A program made the position numbers and the translations under genes. Shown here in pieces: positions 1-9,020 of a stretch of 64,000 nt of DNA. This stretch comes from Thiohalomonas sp963783235 (lineage in GTDB: Bacteria; Pseudomonadota; Gammaproteobacteria; Thiohalomonadales; Thiohalomonadaceae). Within the stretch, counting starts at the first letter, position 1; each line of letters begins with the position of its first letter. The notes beneath the pieces are model-generated. The model worked only from the letters and a program-made list of their open reading frames with translations. It searched no databases and was not told where the DNA came from. The stretch is taken from the NCBI GenBank assembly GCA_963783235.1, contig CAWAMN010000002.1, positions 62,001 through 126,000 on the forward strand. The letters are read 5' to 3'.

Positions 1-228
1 GGGCGAGGTCTGAAGGTAGAGCGGGAGGCCATCAGCGGCACCCGGCCCTTCATAAGCCGTCGTGAAACTATCGATATGCGGGTCGGTTGTCCCCGCCGCC
101 GAGAGTGCCGGCGTCTCCACTTCCCACAAGCCGCGCGCCGCAAAAAAGGCCCGTATCCCGGAAAGGATACGGGCGCGCTCCCGCAGGGCGTCCAGCGTCG
201 CAGCAGGCCGCCAGTCGTTTACGGCCAA
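1..228 (-). CDS. epmA: EF-P--(R)-beta-lysine ligase EpmA, N-terminal part (runs off window start)
   Basis: The visible 76 residues are the N-terminus of a class II lysyl-tRNA-synthetase-like ligase of the EpmA/PoxA/GenX family, which attaches (R)-beta-lysine to a conserved lysine of EF-P. Seen: a helix ending in GLWEVETPALS, then TTDPHIDSF and a LYLQTSP segment at the window edge, the motif 1 region typical of the family. No ATG is available. I chose TTG at 228 because an AAGGAG Shine-Dalgarno lies ten bases upstream, inside the end of efp, so the two genes are probably translated from one message. The gene lies 7 bases downstream of efp and opposite epmB, which supports the assignment. The catalytic C-terminal part is outside the window. 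Confidence 0.9.
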   Translation of the reverse strand, partial: MAVNDWRPAATLDALRERARILSGIRAFFAARGLWEVETPALSAAGTTDPHIDSFTTAYEGPGAADGLPLYLQTSP

Positions 229-235
229 GCTGCCG

Positions 236-805
236 CTACTCCTTGGCGCGGGAAATATACTGGCCGGTGCGGGTGTCGACTTTCAGGACGTCACCGATGT
301 CGATAAAGAGCGGCACCTGCACTACGGCACCGGATTCGAGCGTCGCCGGCTTGGTACCGCCGGTTGCGGTATCACCGCGGATGCCGGGGTCGGTTTCGGT
401 CACCGCCAGGGTGACATGGTTAGGCGGCAAAACGCTGATCGGCGCACCATCCCAGAGAGTGACCGTGCAGACGTCCTGCTCCTTCAACCACTGCTTGGCA
501 TCGCTCACAGCGGCTTCATCGGCACCTACCTGCTCGAAGCTTTCCGTGTTCATGAAGTGCCAGTACTCGCCGTCGCTGTAGAGATACTGCATCTCGACAT
601 CGAGAACGTCGGCAGCCTCGATGCTCTCACCCGACTTGAAGGTCCGCTCGATCACACGGCCCGTTTTCAGGTTACGCAGCTTTACGCGGCTAAACGCCTG
701 CCCCTTTCCGGGCTTGACGAATTCGTTCTCGACAATGGCCGCCGGAGCGCCGTCGAGCATCACCTTGAGGCCGCGTTTAAATTCATTGGTGCTGTAATTC
801 GCCAT
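236..805 (-). CDS. efp: Translation elongation factor P
   Basis: EF-P relieves ribosome stalling at polyproline stretches by reaching the peptidyl-transferase centre with a modified lysine. The 189-residue length is the usual bacterial size, with the KOW-like N-terminal domain followed by two OB domains. The tip loop reads VKPGKGQAF with lysine at position 34, the residue that EpmA lysylates in gammaproteobacteria. The C-terminus (VPLFIDIGDVLKVDTRTG) is canonical. The ATG at 805 has an AGAGGA ribosome-binding site just upstream. It is followed at once by epmA, and epmB is divergent, so all genes needed for beta-lysylation (the hydroxylase EpmC is not seen) sit together. Confidence 0.98.
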   Translation of the reverse strand: MANYSTNEFKRGLKVMLDGAPAAIVENEFVKPGKGQAFSRVKLRNLKTGRVIERTFKSGESIEAADVLDVEMQYLYSDGEYWHFMNTESFEQVGADEAAVSDAKQWLKEQDVCTVTLWDGAPISVLPPNHVTLAVTETDPGIRGDTATGGTKPATLESGAVVQVPLFIDIGDVLKVDTRTGQYISRAKE

Positions 806-987
806 ACCTATCCTCTTTATCAGTAGCCTCCCGTCGACGTATCACGTCGGGACTGCAATAATCCGCCTCCGAAGCTATCCGGGCGGGTGATCCGGCCGCA
901 GAATCTCTGCGCTATGTAGAAACGGCTGGTTCCAAGACCTCGAAAAAACCAATCGGTGCGGCAGAAAGCCCGCCGGACAAAGGCGTA

Positions 988-1977
988 ATGATACTCCGAA
1001 GCGAAGACTGGAAAAATGCCCTGGCCAATGCGGTGCGGGATCCGGCCGAACTGGTGGAGTTGCTGGACCTGCCGAAAGAGCTGATCGAGCCGGCCCGCCG
1101 GGCTGCCGCAGCCTTCCCGCTGCGGGTCCCGAGGGGGTTTGTCTCACGCATGGAACCGGGCAACCCCGCCGACCCCCTGTTACGCCAGGTCCTGCCGCTC
1201 GATGCCGAGAAGGCCTCTCCCGTGTCTTTCACCACCGACCCGGTGGGTGACCGCTCCGCCTCGGCTCAGCCCGGGTTGCTGCACAAATACCACGGCCGCG
1301 TCCTGCTGGCGATCACCGGCGCCTGCGCCATCAACTGCCGGTACTGTTTTCGGCGCCACTTCCCGTACAGTGATGAAAACCCCGCCCAGGGCGACTGGCA
1401 GGAAGCACTGAGCTATCTCAAAGAGCACGAGGAGGTCACTGAAGTCATCCTCAGCGGCGGCGATCCTCTGGCTTTCGATGATGAGCGCCTGACCGGACTG
1501 GTTCAGCGGCTGGCCGAAATCCCGCATTTGAAAAGATTGCGTGTCCACTCGCGCCTCCCAATCGTTCTCCCCCAGAGGGTTAACGCGACGATGCTCGCCT
1601 GGCTGACCGCGACCCGCCTGCAGCCGCTGCTGGTCGTTCACGCCAACCATCCGGCCGAACTGAACGGCGAGACGGATGAGGCTCTGAACCGTTTAAAAAC
1701 GGCTGGCATCCCCCTGTTGAACCAGGCCGTGCTGCTAAAGGGGGTCAACGACAGTGTCGATACCCTGGCGGAACTCAGCGACAAGCTTTTCGCCGCCGGT
1801 GTGATGCCCTACTATCTGCACTTGCTCGACCGGGTTAAAGGAGCGGCCCACTTCGAAGTGCCCGATGTGCAGGCGATTGAGCTGCTGGCGACTCTGCGGG
1901 CCCGTGTTCCCGGTTACTTGGTGCCGCGCCTGGTGCGCGAAACCGCCGGGGCCCCCGGAAAGACCCCGATCACCTGA
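988..1977 (+). CDS. epmB: EF-P (R)-beta-lysine-forming L-lysine 2,3-aminomutase EpmB
   Basis: This radical-SAM, PLP-dependent aminomutase converts L-alpha-lysine into (R)-beta-lysine, the substrate of EpmA. It has 329 residues, typical of the short EpmB/YjeK type rather than clostridial KamA. The radical-SAM cluster motif is visible as CAINCRYCFRR (CxxxCxxC). A glycine-rich segment ILSGGDPL follows, and further on HSRLPIVLPQRV and HANHPAEL, all hallmarks of the lysine aminomutase family. ATG 988 is preceded by an AAAGG-type site. It is transcribed divergently from efp-epmA across a 180-base gap that probably holds both promoters. Confidence 0.95.
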   Translation: MILRSEDWKNALANAVRDPAELVELLDLPKELIEPARRAAAAFPLRVPRGFVSRMEPGNPADPLLRQVLPLDAEKASPVSFTTDPVGDRSASAQPGLLHKYHGRVLLAITGACAINCRYCFRRHFPYSDENPAQGDWQEALSYLKEHEEVTEVILSGGDPLAFDDERLTGLVQRLAEIPHLKRLRVHSRLPIVLPQRVNATMLAWLTATRLQPLLVVHANHPAELNGETDEALNRLKTAGIPLLNQAVLLKGVNDSVDTLAELSDKLFAAGVMPYYLHLLDRVKGAAHFEVPDVQAIELLATLRARVPGYLVPRLVRETAGAPGKTPIT

Positions 1978-2064
1978 GCGTCTTGCGGCAATATGCCGGC
2001 GCCGACTCACCACCAACCCGCGTTACAACCGGTGGACTATCCGCAACAGCAACGGACGGACGCA

Positions 2065-4140
2065 GTGAAACACGAAGACATCATCCGCATCATTGTAATC
2101 GACGATTCTTCCAACGATGCCGAAGCGGTAGCCAACCGGCTGCGTAATGCCGGTCGGGCCGTCCGGGCGGTCCGGGCGGAGGACGATGAGGATTTGCGCA
2201 AGCATATGGCCGAGCACCATTGGGACATGGTGCTCAGCAAGCCCGAAATTCCCTTCTTCACCGCCCTTGACGCTCTCAACGTCCTCAGCAAGATGGAAGT
2301 CGATCTGCCGGTGCTGATCATCGCCGATGAGGCTGCCGAGGAAACGGTGACGGACCTGCTGGAATCGGGCGCCCGCGATGCGGTCCTGATGACCCAACCG
2401 AAGCGCCTGCTGCACACGGTTCTTCGCGAGGTGGGTGATTTTCGCAAGCGGCAGCGACACCGAAAGTGTGAAGCGGCACTGCGGGAGGCCAACGAAAGGT
2501 CGCAGGGACTGGTGGAGAGTTCACGGGATGCGATCGCCTATGTCCATGAGGGCATGCATATCTTCGCCAACTCGTCCTACCTGAACATGTTCGGCTATTC
2601 GGATTTCGCCGAACTGGAAGGGCTGCCCATCATGGATATGGTCGCCCCCGAGGACCAGGGCAAGTTCAAGGACTTCCTGCGCCGATACATAAAAGGCAAT
2701 ACCGAGGCCGACAACATCGAGATCCATGGGCTGAAAGGCGATCAGACCCCGTTTGATGTGGCCATGGAATTCTCACCGGCCACTTACGAGGGCGAGACCT
2801 GTACCCAAATCATCATTCGTGACCAGTCGCTCAGCAAGGAGTTGGAACAGAAGCTGGACGATCTTTCCAAACAGGACCTGCTCACCGGCGTCTACAACCG
2901 TCAGTTCTTCCTGGATTCGTTGAAACAGGTGGTCGGAAAGCAGGGGAAGCACGGCGCGGTGCTCTACATCCGTCCTGATGATTTCAAGGAACTGCGCCAG
3001 AACATCGGTGTTGCCGCGAGCGATATGGTACTCACCGATATCGCTGCCCTGCTGAACAATCAACTGAAGGGCGAATCCGACCTCATTGCACGTTTTGAAT
3101 CGAATATCTTTACCGCCGTCCTGCACGATGCCGATGCCGATAATGCCAAGGCGGTCGCCAAGCGGATGTGCGATGCGGTCGCGGCCCACATAGCCGATGC
3201 CGGCGGGCAGTCGGTAACCACCACCTGCAGCATCGGCGTCACCCTGTACAACGAAGCCCTGGAGAATCCTCAGGAGGTCATCACCCGGGTGGAAAAAGCG
3301 TACAACCAAGCCGCCCAAAAGGGTGTGGGCAGCATCGGAGTGTACAACCCGGCCGTTGAAGAGATGGTCGACAAAGAGCGCTTCGAGGCCTTGGAGGAGC
3401 AGCTGAAACAGGCCCTGCGCAACAACAACTTCCGCCTGCTCTATCAACCGGTCGTCAGCCTCAAGGGCAGTGAGGTGGAAAATTATGAACTGCTGCTGAG
3501 GATGCTCGGCGATGACGGTGCCGAAATCCCTCCCGGCGAATTCATCCCGACGGCGGAAAAGACCGGACTGGTTGTCGCAGTGGACCGCTGGGTGCTGGCA
3601 AATGCCGTCAAGGTTCTGGCTGAACGACGACGGGACGGCAAGCGCACCAATTTCTTCGTAAAGCTTTCCGGGGCCTCCATCCGGGACACCCGCTTCCTGC
3701 CCTGGCTCCGAGAGCTGGTCAAAGTCGCCCGGCTTGAGGCCAATACCCTGACCCTGGAGGTCAACGAATCGGTGGCCAGCAGCAATATCAAAGCGCTGAA
3801 GGTCGTCATTGAAGGCGCCAGGCAGTTACGGTTGCGGCTGGCTCTCGACCATGTCGGACTGGCGCCAAACTGTATCAACCTGCTGAAGCACTGTGATGCT
3901 GATTTCGTGAAAATCGACGGCAGTCTGATTGGCCGGATCAACCGCGACTCGGCAGCCAAGGACAAGGTGCGGGAGATCACCCTCAGCGCCAAGGAGACCG
4001 AAAAGCAGGTGATCGCCGAATTTGTCGAAGATGCCCAGACCCTGGCCACCATCTGGTCCTCGGGGATCGACTACATCCAGGGCCACTTCCTGCAGCCCCC
4101 CTCCTCGGAGATGGATTACGACTTCAGCTCTACGGGTTAG
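2065..4140 (+). CDS. FimX-like protein: degenerate receiver-PAS-GGDEF-EAL, probable c-di-GMP receptor
   Basis: From GTG 2065 the product is 691 residues, the length I recall for Pseudomonas FimX; an upstream ATG at 1993 would add 24 unconvincing residues. Order: receiver-like domain (about 10-120), PAS (140-260), GGDEF-like (280-430), EAL-like (450-690). All catalytic signatures are altered. The receiver has the acidic pair IDDSS, but the phosphoacceptor region reads MVLSKPEIP without the Asp. The GGDEF position reads RFESNIF. The EAL position reads ELLLR. In FimX such degenerate domains act as a c-di-GMP sensor controlling type IV pilus twitching. That role is inferred from architecture; no pilus gene is in the window. 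Confidence 0.8.
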   Translation: MKHEDIIRIIVIDDSSNDAEAVANRLRNAGRAVRAVRAEDDEDLRKHMAEHHWDMVLSKPEIPFFTALDALNVLSKMEVDLPVLIIADEAAEETVTDLLESGARDAVLMTQPKRLLHTVLREVGDFRKRQRHRKCEAALREANERSQGLVESSRDAIAYVHEGMHIFANSSYLNMFGYSDFAELEGLPIMDMVAPEDQGKFKDFLRRYIKGNTEADNIEIHGLKGDQTPFDVAMEFSPATYEGETCTQIIIRDQSLSKELEQKLDDLSKQDLLTGVYNRQFFLDSLKQVVGKQGKHGAVLYIRPDDFKELRQNIGVAASDMVLTDIAALLNNQLKGESDLIARFESNIFTAVLHDADADNAKAVAKRMCDAVAAHIADAGGQSVTTTCSIGVTLYNEALENPQEVITRVEKAYNQAAQKGVGSIGVYNPAVEEMVDKERFEALEEQLKQALRNNNFRLLYQPVVSLKGSEVENYELLLRMLGDDGAEIPPGEFIPTAEKTGLVVAVDRWVLANAVKVLAERRRDGKRTNFFVKLSGASIRDTRFLPWLRELVKVARLEANTLTLEVNESVASSNIKALKVVIEGARQLRLRLALDHVGLAPNCINLLKHCDADFVKIDGSLIGRINRDSAAKDKVREITLSAKETEKQVIAEFVEDAQTLATIWSSGIDYIQGHFLQPPSSEMDYDFSSTG

Positions 4141-4192
4141 CGCCCGGAAGCCGGTTCAACTAACATAAACTATTTCTTATCGACCCAATTAT

Positions 4193-4220
4193 TTGAACCT
4201 AGGCATACTTATTTTATAAA
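4193..4220 (+). promoter_or_regulatory. Candidate sigma-70 promoter for the SulP gene
   Basis: TTGAAC at 4193-4198 and TATAAA at 4215-4220 are separated by 16 bases in an unusually AT-rich patch just upstream of the SulP start at 4259. This is pattern evidence only. Confidence 0.5.
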
Positions 4221-4258
4221 ATACTGAATTCCTCCTCGAAAAGACCCCTAAGCGCTCT

Positions 4259-6055
4259 ATGGAATCTGCCGCAGTTCAAACCGAAAAGCAGTGCAATCTT
4301 TACTGGTACAGGATTTTTCCGTTCCTCCGCTGGCTGCCGATGGTGGGCCGGGATTCCCTGCGGGCGGATTTCGTAGCCGGTCTGACCGGCGCGATTATTG
4401 TGCTCCCCCAAGGCGTGGCGTTCGCCACGATCGCGGGCATGCCCCCCGAATACGGTCTCTACGCCGCCATGGTGCCGGCCGTCATCGCCGCCCTTTTCGG
4501 CTCTTCCTGGCATCTGGTCTCGGGGCCGACCACGGCCGCATCCATTGTGCTATTCGCATCCCTTTCCGCCTTTGCCGAACCGGCCTCGGCCGAATTCGTC
4601 CAACTGGCGATCACCCTGACCTTCATCGTCGGCATCATCCAGTTCATCATGGGGATAGTGCGCCTTGGGACTCTGGTCAATTTCATTTCGCACTCAGTCG
4701 TCATCGGCTTTACGGCAGGCGCTGCCATTCTTATCGCCACCAAGCAGATCAAGAATTTTTTTGGCCTGGAGATGGATCGCGGGCTCCACTTCCACGAAAT
4801 ATTCCTGCAGTTTTTCAGCCACTTGGGTGACATCAACCCCTATGTCACGGCCGTTGCCGCCGCGACCCTGGGAGCGGGAATCCTGGTAAAGCGTTTCGCT
4901 CCCCGGATCCCCTATATGATCGCCGCGCTGGCCGTGGGCAGTGTTTTGGCAGCAATCCTCAACAACCGCTACGGACAGGATGTCACCGCTATCGGCAATG
5001 TCGGTGCACTGCCGGCCTCCCTGCCCCCGCTGTCGGCACCGGACCTGAGCCTGGAGAGCATTCGGCAGCTGGCACCGGTGGCGATCGCCGCAACACTGCT
5101 GGCCCTGACCGAGGCGGTATCCATCGCCCGCTCTCTGGCCGCGCGTTCAGGCCAGCGCCTGGACGGCAACCAGGAGTTCCTCGGCCAGGGACTGTCGAAT
5201 ATGGTGGGTAGTTTCTTCTCCTCCTATGTGGCCACCGGCTCCTTCAACCGCTCCGGGGTTAACTACGAGGCCGGGGCCCGCACCCCCCTGGCAGCCGCCT
5301 TCGCCGGCGTGATGTTGATGGGGATCATGATGCTCGTGGCCCCCTATGCCTACTTTTTGCCCAACGCGGCCATGGCCGGCATTCTGTTCATGGTCGCCTG
5401 GGGTCTGATCGATTTTCACCACATCAAGCACATTCTGAAGGCGAGCCGTTCAGAAACCGGCATTCTGGCCACCACGTTCTTCTCGACCCTGTTCCTTGAG
5501 TTGGAACTGGCCATCATGCTGGGTGTGATGCTTTCGCTGATCGTCTATCTCTCCCGCACTTCCCGGCCGCAAGTGCTGCCGCGCGTACCCGATCCCGCTC
5601 ATCCAAAACGGGCCTTCACCACCGACAGCAGCCTGTCGGAGTGTCCCCAGTTCAAGATCATTCGCATCGACGGTTCCCTGTTCTTCGGTGCTGTGGACTA
5701 CGTCGAGCAGAGACTCCAGGCTGTAAATCCCGAACAAAAACACCTGCTTGTGGTGGCCAAGGGGATGAACTTCGTTGACTTGGCAGGGGCTGAACTGCTG
5801 GCCAAAGAGTCCGAGCGACGCCAAAAGGCCGGAGGCCGACTGTATTTGTACGAAGTGAAGGACAAGGTCTGCAGCATGCTCCGTCGGACCGGTTTTATTA
5901 AGGCGATCGGCGACGAAAACATCTTCAACTCCAAGACCCTGGCGCTCGACACCATCATAAACGGGCAGCTGGATCACGATGTCTGCCGCAATTGTCAGTA
6001 CCGCATCTTCCGGGAGTGCGGAAAATTCGCAGCCGGGGGCGCCGAGGACACCTGA
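4259..6055 (+). CDS. SulP-family anion transporter with C-terminal STAS domain
   Basis: An inner-membrane secondary transporter of the SLC26/SulP family, whose substrates include sulfate, bicarbonate and other anions; the substrate is not readable from sequence. In the 598 residues, a short cytoplasmic N-terminus leads into about a dozen hydrophobic segments. The family signature region GVAFATIAGMPPEYGLYA lies near residue 55 and NMVGSFFSSYVATGSFNRS near 320. A STAS domain starts near residue 465 (IIRIDGSLFFGAVDYVE; NFVDLAGAELL). An unusual tail follows the STAS domain with CRNC and a third cysteine eight residues later (about 580-590), which could bind a metal or form a disulfide. It is apparently monocistronic. 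Confidence 0.92.
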   Translation: MESAAVQTEKQCNLYWYRIFPFLRWLPMVGRDSLRADFVAGLTGAIIVLPQGVAFATIAGMPPEYGLYAAMVPAVIAALFGSSWHLVSGPTTAASIVLFASLSAFAEPASAEFVQLAITLTFIVGIIQFIMGIVRLGTLVNFISHSVVIGFTAGAAILIATKQIKNFFGLEMDRGLHFHEIFLQFFSHLGDINPYVTAVAAATLGAGILVKRFAPRIPYMIAALAVGSVLAAILNNRYGQDVTAIGNVGALPASLPPLSAPDLSLESIRQLAPVAIAATLLALTEAVSIARSLAARSGQRLDGNQEFLGQGLSNMVGSFFSSYVATGSFNRSGVNYEAGARTPLAAAFAGVMLMGIMMLVAPYAYFLPNAAMAGILFMVAWGLIDFHHIKHILKASRSETGILATTFFSTLFLELELAIMLGVMLSLIVYLSRTSRPQVLPRVPDPAHPKRAFTTDSSLSECPQFKIIRIDGSLFFGAVDYVEQRLQAVNPEQKHLLVVAKGMNFVDLAGAELLAKESERRQKAGGRLYLYEVKDKVCSMLRRTGFIKAIGDENIFNSKTLALDTIINGQLDHDVCRNCQYRIFRECGKFAAGGAEDT

Positions 6056-6145
6056 AACGGCACAGCGTTCAGTGCCCGGCAATGGCGTGGTAGTATCAGG
6101 GCCGACGGCGTACCGACCGCCGGCCGAACGCAAGCGAGAGGGCCC

Positions 6146-7729
6146 ATGCACTGGCGCGAGGCACTGAGCACCATTGCCGATGACCTGTCCCGGAATAGCC
6201 GCAGGCTGCTGGGACGGGGTGCCGTGCTCTATCGCGACAAGCGTAGCGTCTGGGGAACGGCGGTGCAGAGCCACCTTCCCGAACGCATCCCCATCGCCTA
6301 TAAACTGGCGCTGGTGTTCACTCTGCTGACGGCCGGTGGTATGACCCTGCTCGGGCTTCTGGTCGGTAGCAACCAGACCCGCCTGCTGGAAGAGCAGGTA
6401 CAGCGCTTTGGGAACACGCTGGTCCGCCAGGTGGCGGATTCCATTGAAGAGCCGCTGCTGGCGGGCGACACCCTCACCCTGGAGCTGGCGGCCAATAACC
6501 TGATTCAGGATCGCACCATCGTCGGCGTGGGGATCTATTCCGATGAAGGGAGGCGCCTCATGCATACCGGGGTCGTGCCGCCCCCGGAGCAGCTCGGAGC
6601 CGCGGGTCACCTGAGCGGCAAAGACCAGCGCATCGACTGGAGTCATCCCGGTGAGGGAACAGTACGGGCGTTAACGGCATTTGTGGCGCCGGTTCGCTAC
6701 CGCGACATCACCGCAGGCTATGCCCTGCTCTCCTTCGATCGCTCTCTGCTGGATCAGGCCAAGACCGACACGATCACTGCAGTCAGCGGCACCACCGTGC
6801 TTATCGTGCTTCTGGGAGTCGCGGCCTCGTTTTACCTGGGGGGGCGTCTGACCCGCCCCATCCATCAACTGATGGACGCCAGCCGCGCGATCTCCGAAGG
6901 CAAATACAACTTCCGCTTCACCGGTCGTCGCAATGATGAACTCGGCGTTTTGATGGACGCCATGAACAGCATGGGAGAAGGTCTGCTTCGCAAGGAACAG
7001 GTGGAACAGGTCTTTTCCCGTTATGTCTCCCCCAATGTGGCTCGACAGGTTCTGTCGGAACTGGAGAATGTGGAGCAGGTCCAACTTGGCGGAAGGCATG
7101 TCGAGGCGAGCGTCCTGTTCGCCGACATCGTCGGTTTCACCAGCATGTTGGAAAAGATGACCCCCGAGGAAGTCAGCCACTTGCTGAACACCTACTTCAC
7201 CCAAATCGCCCGTGCCGTGGACTTCTGCGGCGGCCATATCGATAAATACATGGGCGACTGCGCCATGATTGTCTTCGGCGTCCCGGACTACCACGAAGAT
7301 CACGCCTTCCGGGCCACCGCCTGCGCCTCGATGATTATCAGCCTGACCGATGATCTCAACCGCCGCCGACAGCAAAAAGGGCTATCGCCGGTGCGCTTCC
7401 GGGTGGGTATCAACAGCGGATCGATGCTGGCCGGCAATATGGGCTCGGCGAATCGAATGGATTACACCGTTGTGGGGGACGCGGTAAACTTGGCTTCCCG
7501 GCTATCGCATGCCGGGGATCCGGGTGAGGTCATCATCACCGAAGAAATGGTCGGAATGCCGGGAGTGGCTGGGCGAATCATGACGGAAACGAAAGGAACA
7601 ATCCGCCTACGGGGCAAAGAACATCCCGTCGCCATTCTACGCGTCACCGATGTTGACGATCCCTTCCGCGCAGAAATGCTGGCCGAGAATCGCCGCATCC
7701 TCGAATCCCTGACCTCGGAAGCCGCATGA
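6146..7729 (+). CDS. Membrane-bound class III adenylate/guanylate cyclase with HAMP domain
   Basis: This protein makes a cyclic nucleotide, probably cAMP, from the inner membrane. The 527 residues hold a transmembrane helix (about 52-74), a periplasmic sensor region (75-209), a second helix (210-232), a HAMP domain (RLTRPIHQLMDASRAI onward) and a class III cyclase domain (about 300-480). Both metal-binding aspartates are visible, in LFADIVGFTS and DKYMGDCAM. The lysine of DKYMGD and the stretch DYTVVGDAVNLASRL carry the usual base-recognition and transition-state residues. The stop overlaps the start of the TPR lipoprotein by four bases (ATGA), implying coupled expression. AC versus GC specificity is inference. 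Confidence 0.9.
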   Translation: MHWREALSTIADDLSRNSRRLLGRGAVLYRDKRSVWGTAVQSHLPERIPIAYKLALVFTLLTAGGMTLLGLLVGSNQTRLLEEQVQRFGNTLVRQVADSIEEPLLAGDTLTLELAANNLIQDRTIVGVGIYSDEGRRLMHTGVVPPPEQLGAAGHLSGKDQRIDWSHPGEGTVRALTAFVAPVRYRDITAGYALLSFDRSLLDQAKTDTITAVSGTTVLIVLLGVAASFYLGGRLTRPIHQLMDASRAISEGKYNFRFTGRRNDELGVLMDAMNSMGEGLLRKEQVEQVFSRYVSPNVARQVLSELENVEQVQLGGRHVEASVLFADIVGFTSMLEKMTPEEVSHLLNTYFTQIARAVDFCGGHIDKYMGDCAMIVFGVPDYHEDHAFRATACASMIISLTDDLNRRRQQKGLSPVRFRVGINSGSMLAGNMGSANRMDYTVVGDAVNLASRLSHAGDPGEVIITEEMVGMPGVAGRIMTETKGTIRLRGKEHPVAILRVTDVDDPFRAEMLAENRRILESLTSEAA

Positions 7730-8862
7730 GCCGGCTTTCGCGAGTTCTGATGCCCTTGGGTGTCGCCGTTCTGCTCGGCGGCTGCGCCATACTGGATACC
7801 CTGCCCCTGACCATGCCCGGCAGGGATCTGGAGGCACAGCTCGATACCTGGATCGCCGAGCGCCAGTACGGAAGGGCCCTGAATGCCTTGTCCGCAATCG
7901 ATCCGAAGGACCCGGAATATCCGCAGCTGGCGGAGAAGCGGCGGAAGATCGAATCGCTGGCGCAGACCTATGAGAAGGAGATCGTGGCCCAAGCGGCCAG
8001 GGAAGTGGAAAAGGGCAACTGGGCCGGGGCGCTGGATGCCTATGACCTCGCCTTATCGCGCATGCCCGATAGCACCTACGTCAAGGACGGGCTTGCCGAA
8101 CTGCATAGCCAGCAGGCCTCCCTTATCGCCGGACAGCGCCTGGATCTGGCGGTAGCGCGGGCCCGCTTCCTCGAACGAGCGCTCCCCATCTACGAGCGGA
8201 TAGCGCGCATTAACCCGCGCGATAGCGATGCTCGCGAGAAGCTTGCCGAACACCGCCAATCGATAAAGGAAACCGCCGAACATCTGGCACGAACCGGCAG
8301 TGCGGCGTTCAAGGCCGCCGAGTACGCGGTGGCCGAACGCACGCTGCCGCTGGCAGCCAGCCTCTCCGACGACAAAATGATCCAGAGCGCCTACGCCGAA
8401 CTCAAGGCGTGGCACGAAGCACGCGAACGCGAGCGCCGACTCGCCCGCGAGCGACGGCTGCAGCGCGCCAAAGCGCGTGAAGCGTCGGCTCAGCGACGCT
8501 TCAACGAGCTCATGGACGAGTACCGGCGCGCCTATGAGGGCGGCCATTACCGCAACGCCCGTACGATTCTCTCCAAACTGGAACAGGGCTCCATCAATCA
8601 GTCGGATGTCCAGAAAGAGCGACAACAACTGGAAGCCGCAATCGATGCCGAGGTCGAGCGCCTCTTCGAGGACGGCGTAACCTACTACAGTCGCGGTGAA
8701 TTCCAAAAAGCGGTTCAGCTCTGGAAGCAGGTCCTCGAACTGCGTCCCGATCACCGCCCCGCCATTGACAACCTGGGCCGCGCCGAACGCGTCCTGGAGC
8801 GATTGAAACAGCTGCGTGAAAAACAGGCGCAGCGCAACGCCGCCGAAAACCCGGAGACCTAG
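7726..8862 (+). CDS. TPR-containing lipoprotein
   Basis: An exported lipoprotein of unknown function, 378 residues. The N-terminus has a signal peptide ending in a lipobox (VLLGGC, Cys about residue 19). The rest is almost entirely helical and rich in Ala, Arg and Glu. TPR-like repeats are visible (for example EKGNWAGALDAYDLALSRMPDS and, near the C-terminus, YYSRGEFQKAVQLWKQVLELRPD), with a strongly charged coiled-coil stretch around residues 225-265 (repeated ERERRLARERR). It overlaps the cyclase gene by four bases, so it may be a periplasmic partner of the cyclase's sensor region; this is inference from position. The UAG stop lies inside the CTAG flank of a MITE-like element. Confidence 0.85.
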   Translation: MSRLSRVLMPLGVAVLLGGCAILDTLPLTMPGRDLEAQLDTWIAERQYGRALNALSAIDPKDPEYPQLAEKRRKIESLAQTYEKEIVAQAAREVEKGNWAGALDAYDLALSRMPDSTYVKDGLAELHSQQASLIAGQRLDLAVARARFLERALPIYERIARINPRDSDAREKLAEHRQSIKETAEHLARTGSAAFKAAEYAVAERTLPLAASLSDDKMIQSAYAELKAWHEARERERRLARERRLQRAKAREASAQRRFNELMDEYRRAYEGGHYRNARTILSKLEQGSINQSDVQKERQQLEAAIDAEVERLFEDGVTYYSRGEFQKAVQLWKQVLELRPDHRPAIDNLGRAERVLERLKQLREKQAQRNAAENPET

Positions 8863-8920
8863 CAGGCTGTTGAAAAACACCCTCTCCCGGAGGGAGCGGG
8901 CGTTTTCAACAGCCTGCCAG
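8859..8920. mobile_element. MITE-like family 1, short form (copy a)
   Basis: A 62-base element with terminal inverted repeats CAGGCTGTTGAAAA / TTTTCAACAGCCTG, flanked by CTAG on the left and CCAG on the right. The interior is only a short remnant of the long form seen at 59531 and 60805. The left CTAG contains the stop codon of the TPR lipoprotein gene. The hairpin could also act as a terminator. Confidence 0.8.
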
Positions 8921-9020
8921 TGGCCGGACCGCTGCATTCGTTCCAACGGCTCGGCCAGTCTCGGGCGCACTGCAAAAGGCGTTGAATAGGTCCGTTACCT
9001 GCCGCTACTCTCTTTCACCT

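Noticed and set aside
5450..6646. Minus-strand open frame of 398 codons
   Set aside because: Antisense across the SulP and cyclase genes; composition is that of a shadow frame.
8982..9020. Upstream TTG start for the invertase
   Set aside because: No Shine-Dalgarno and non-conserved-looking residues; the ATG at 9021 matches family starts better.
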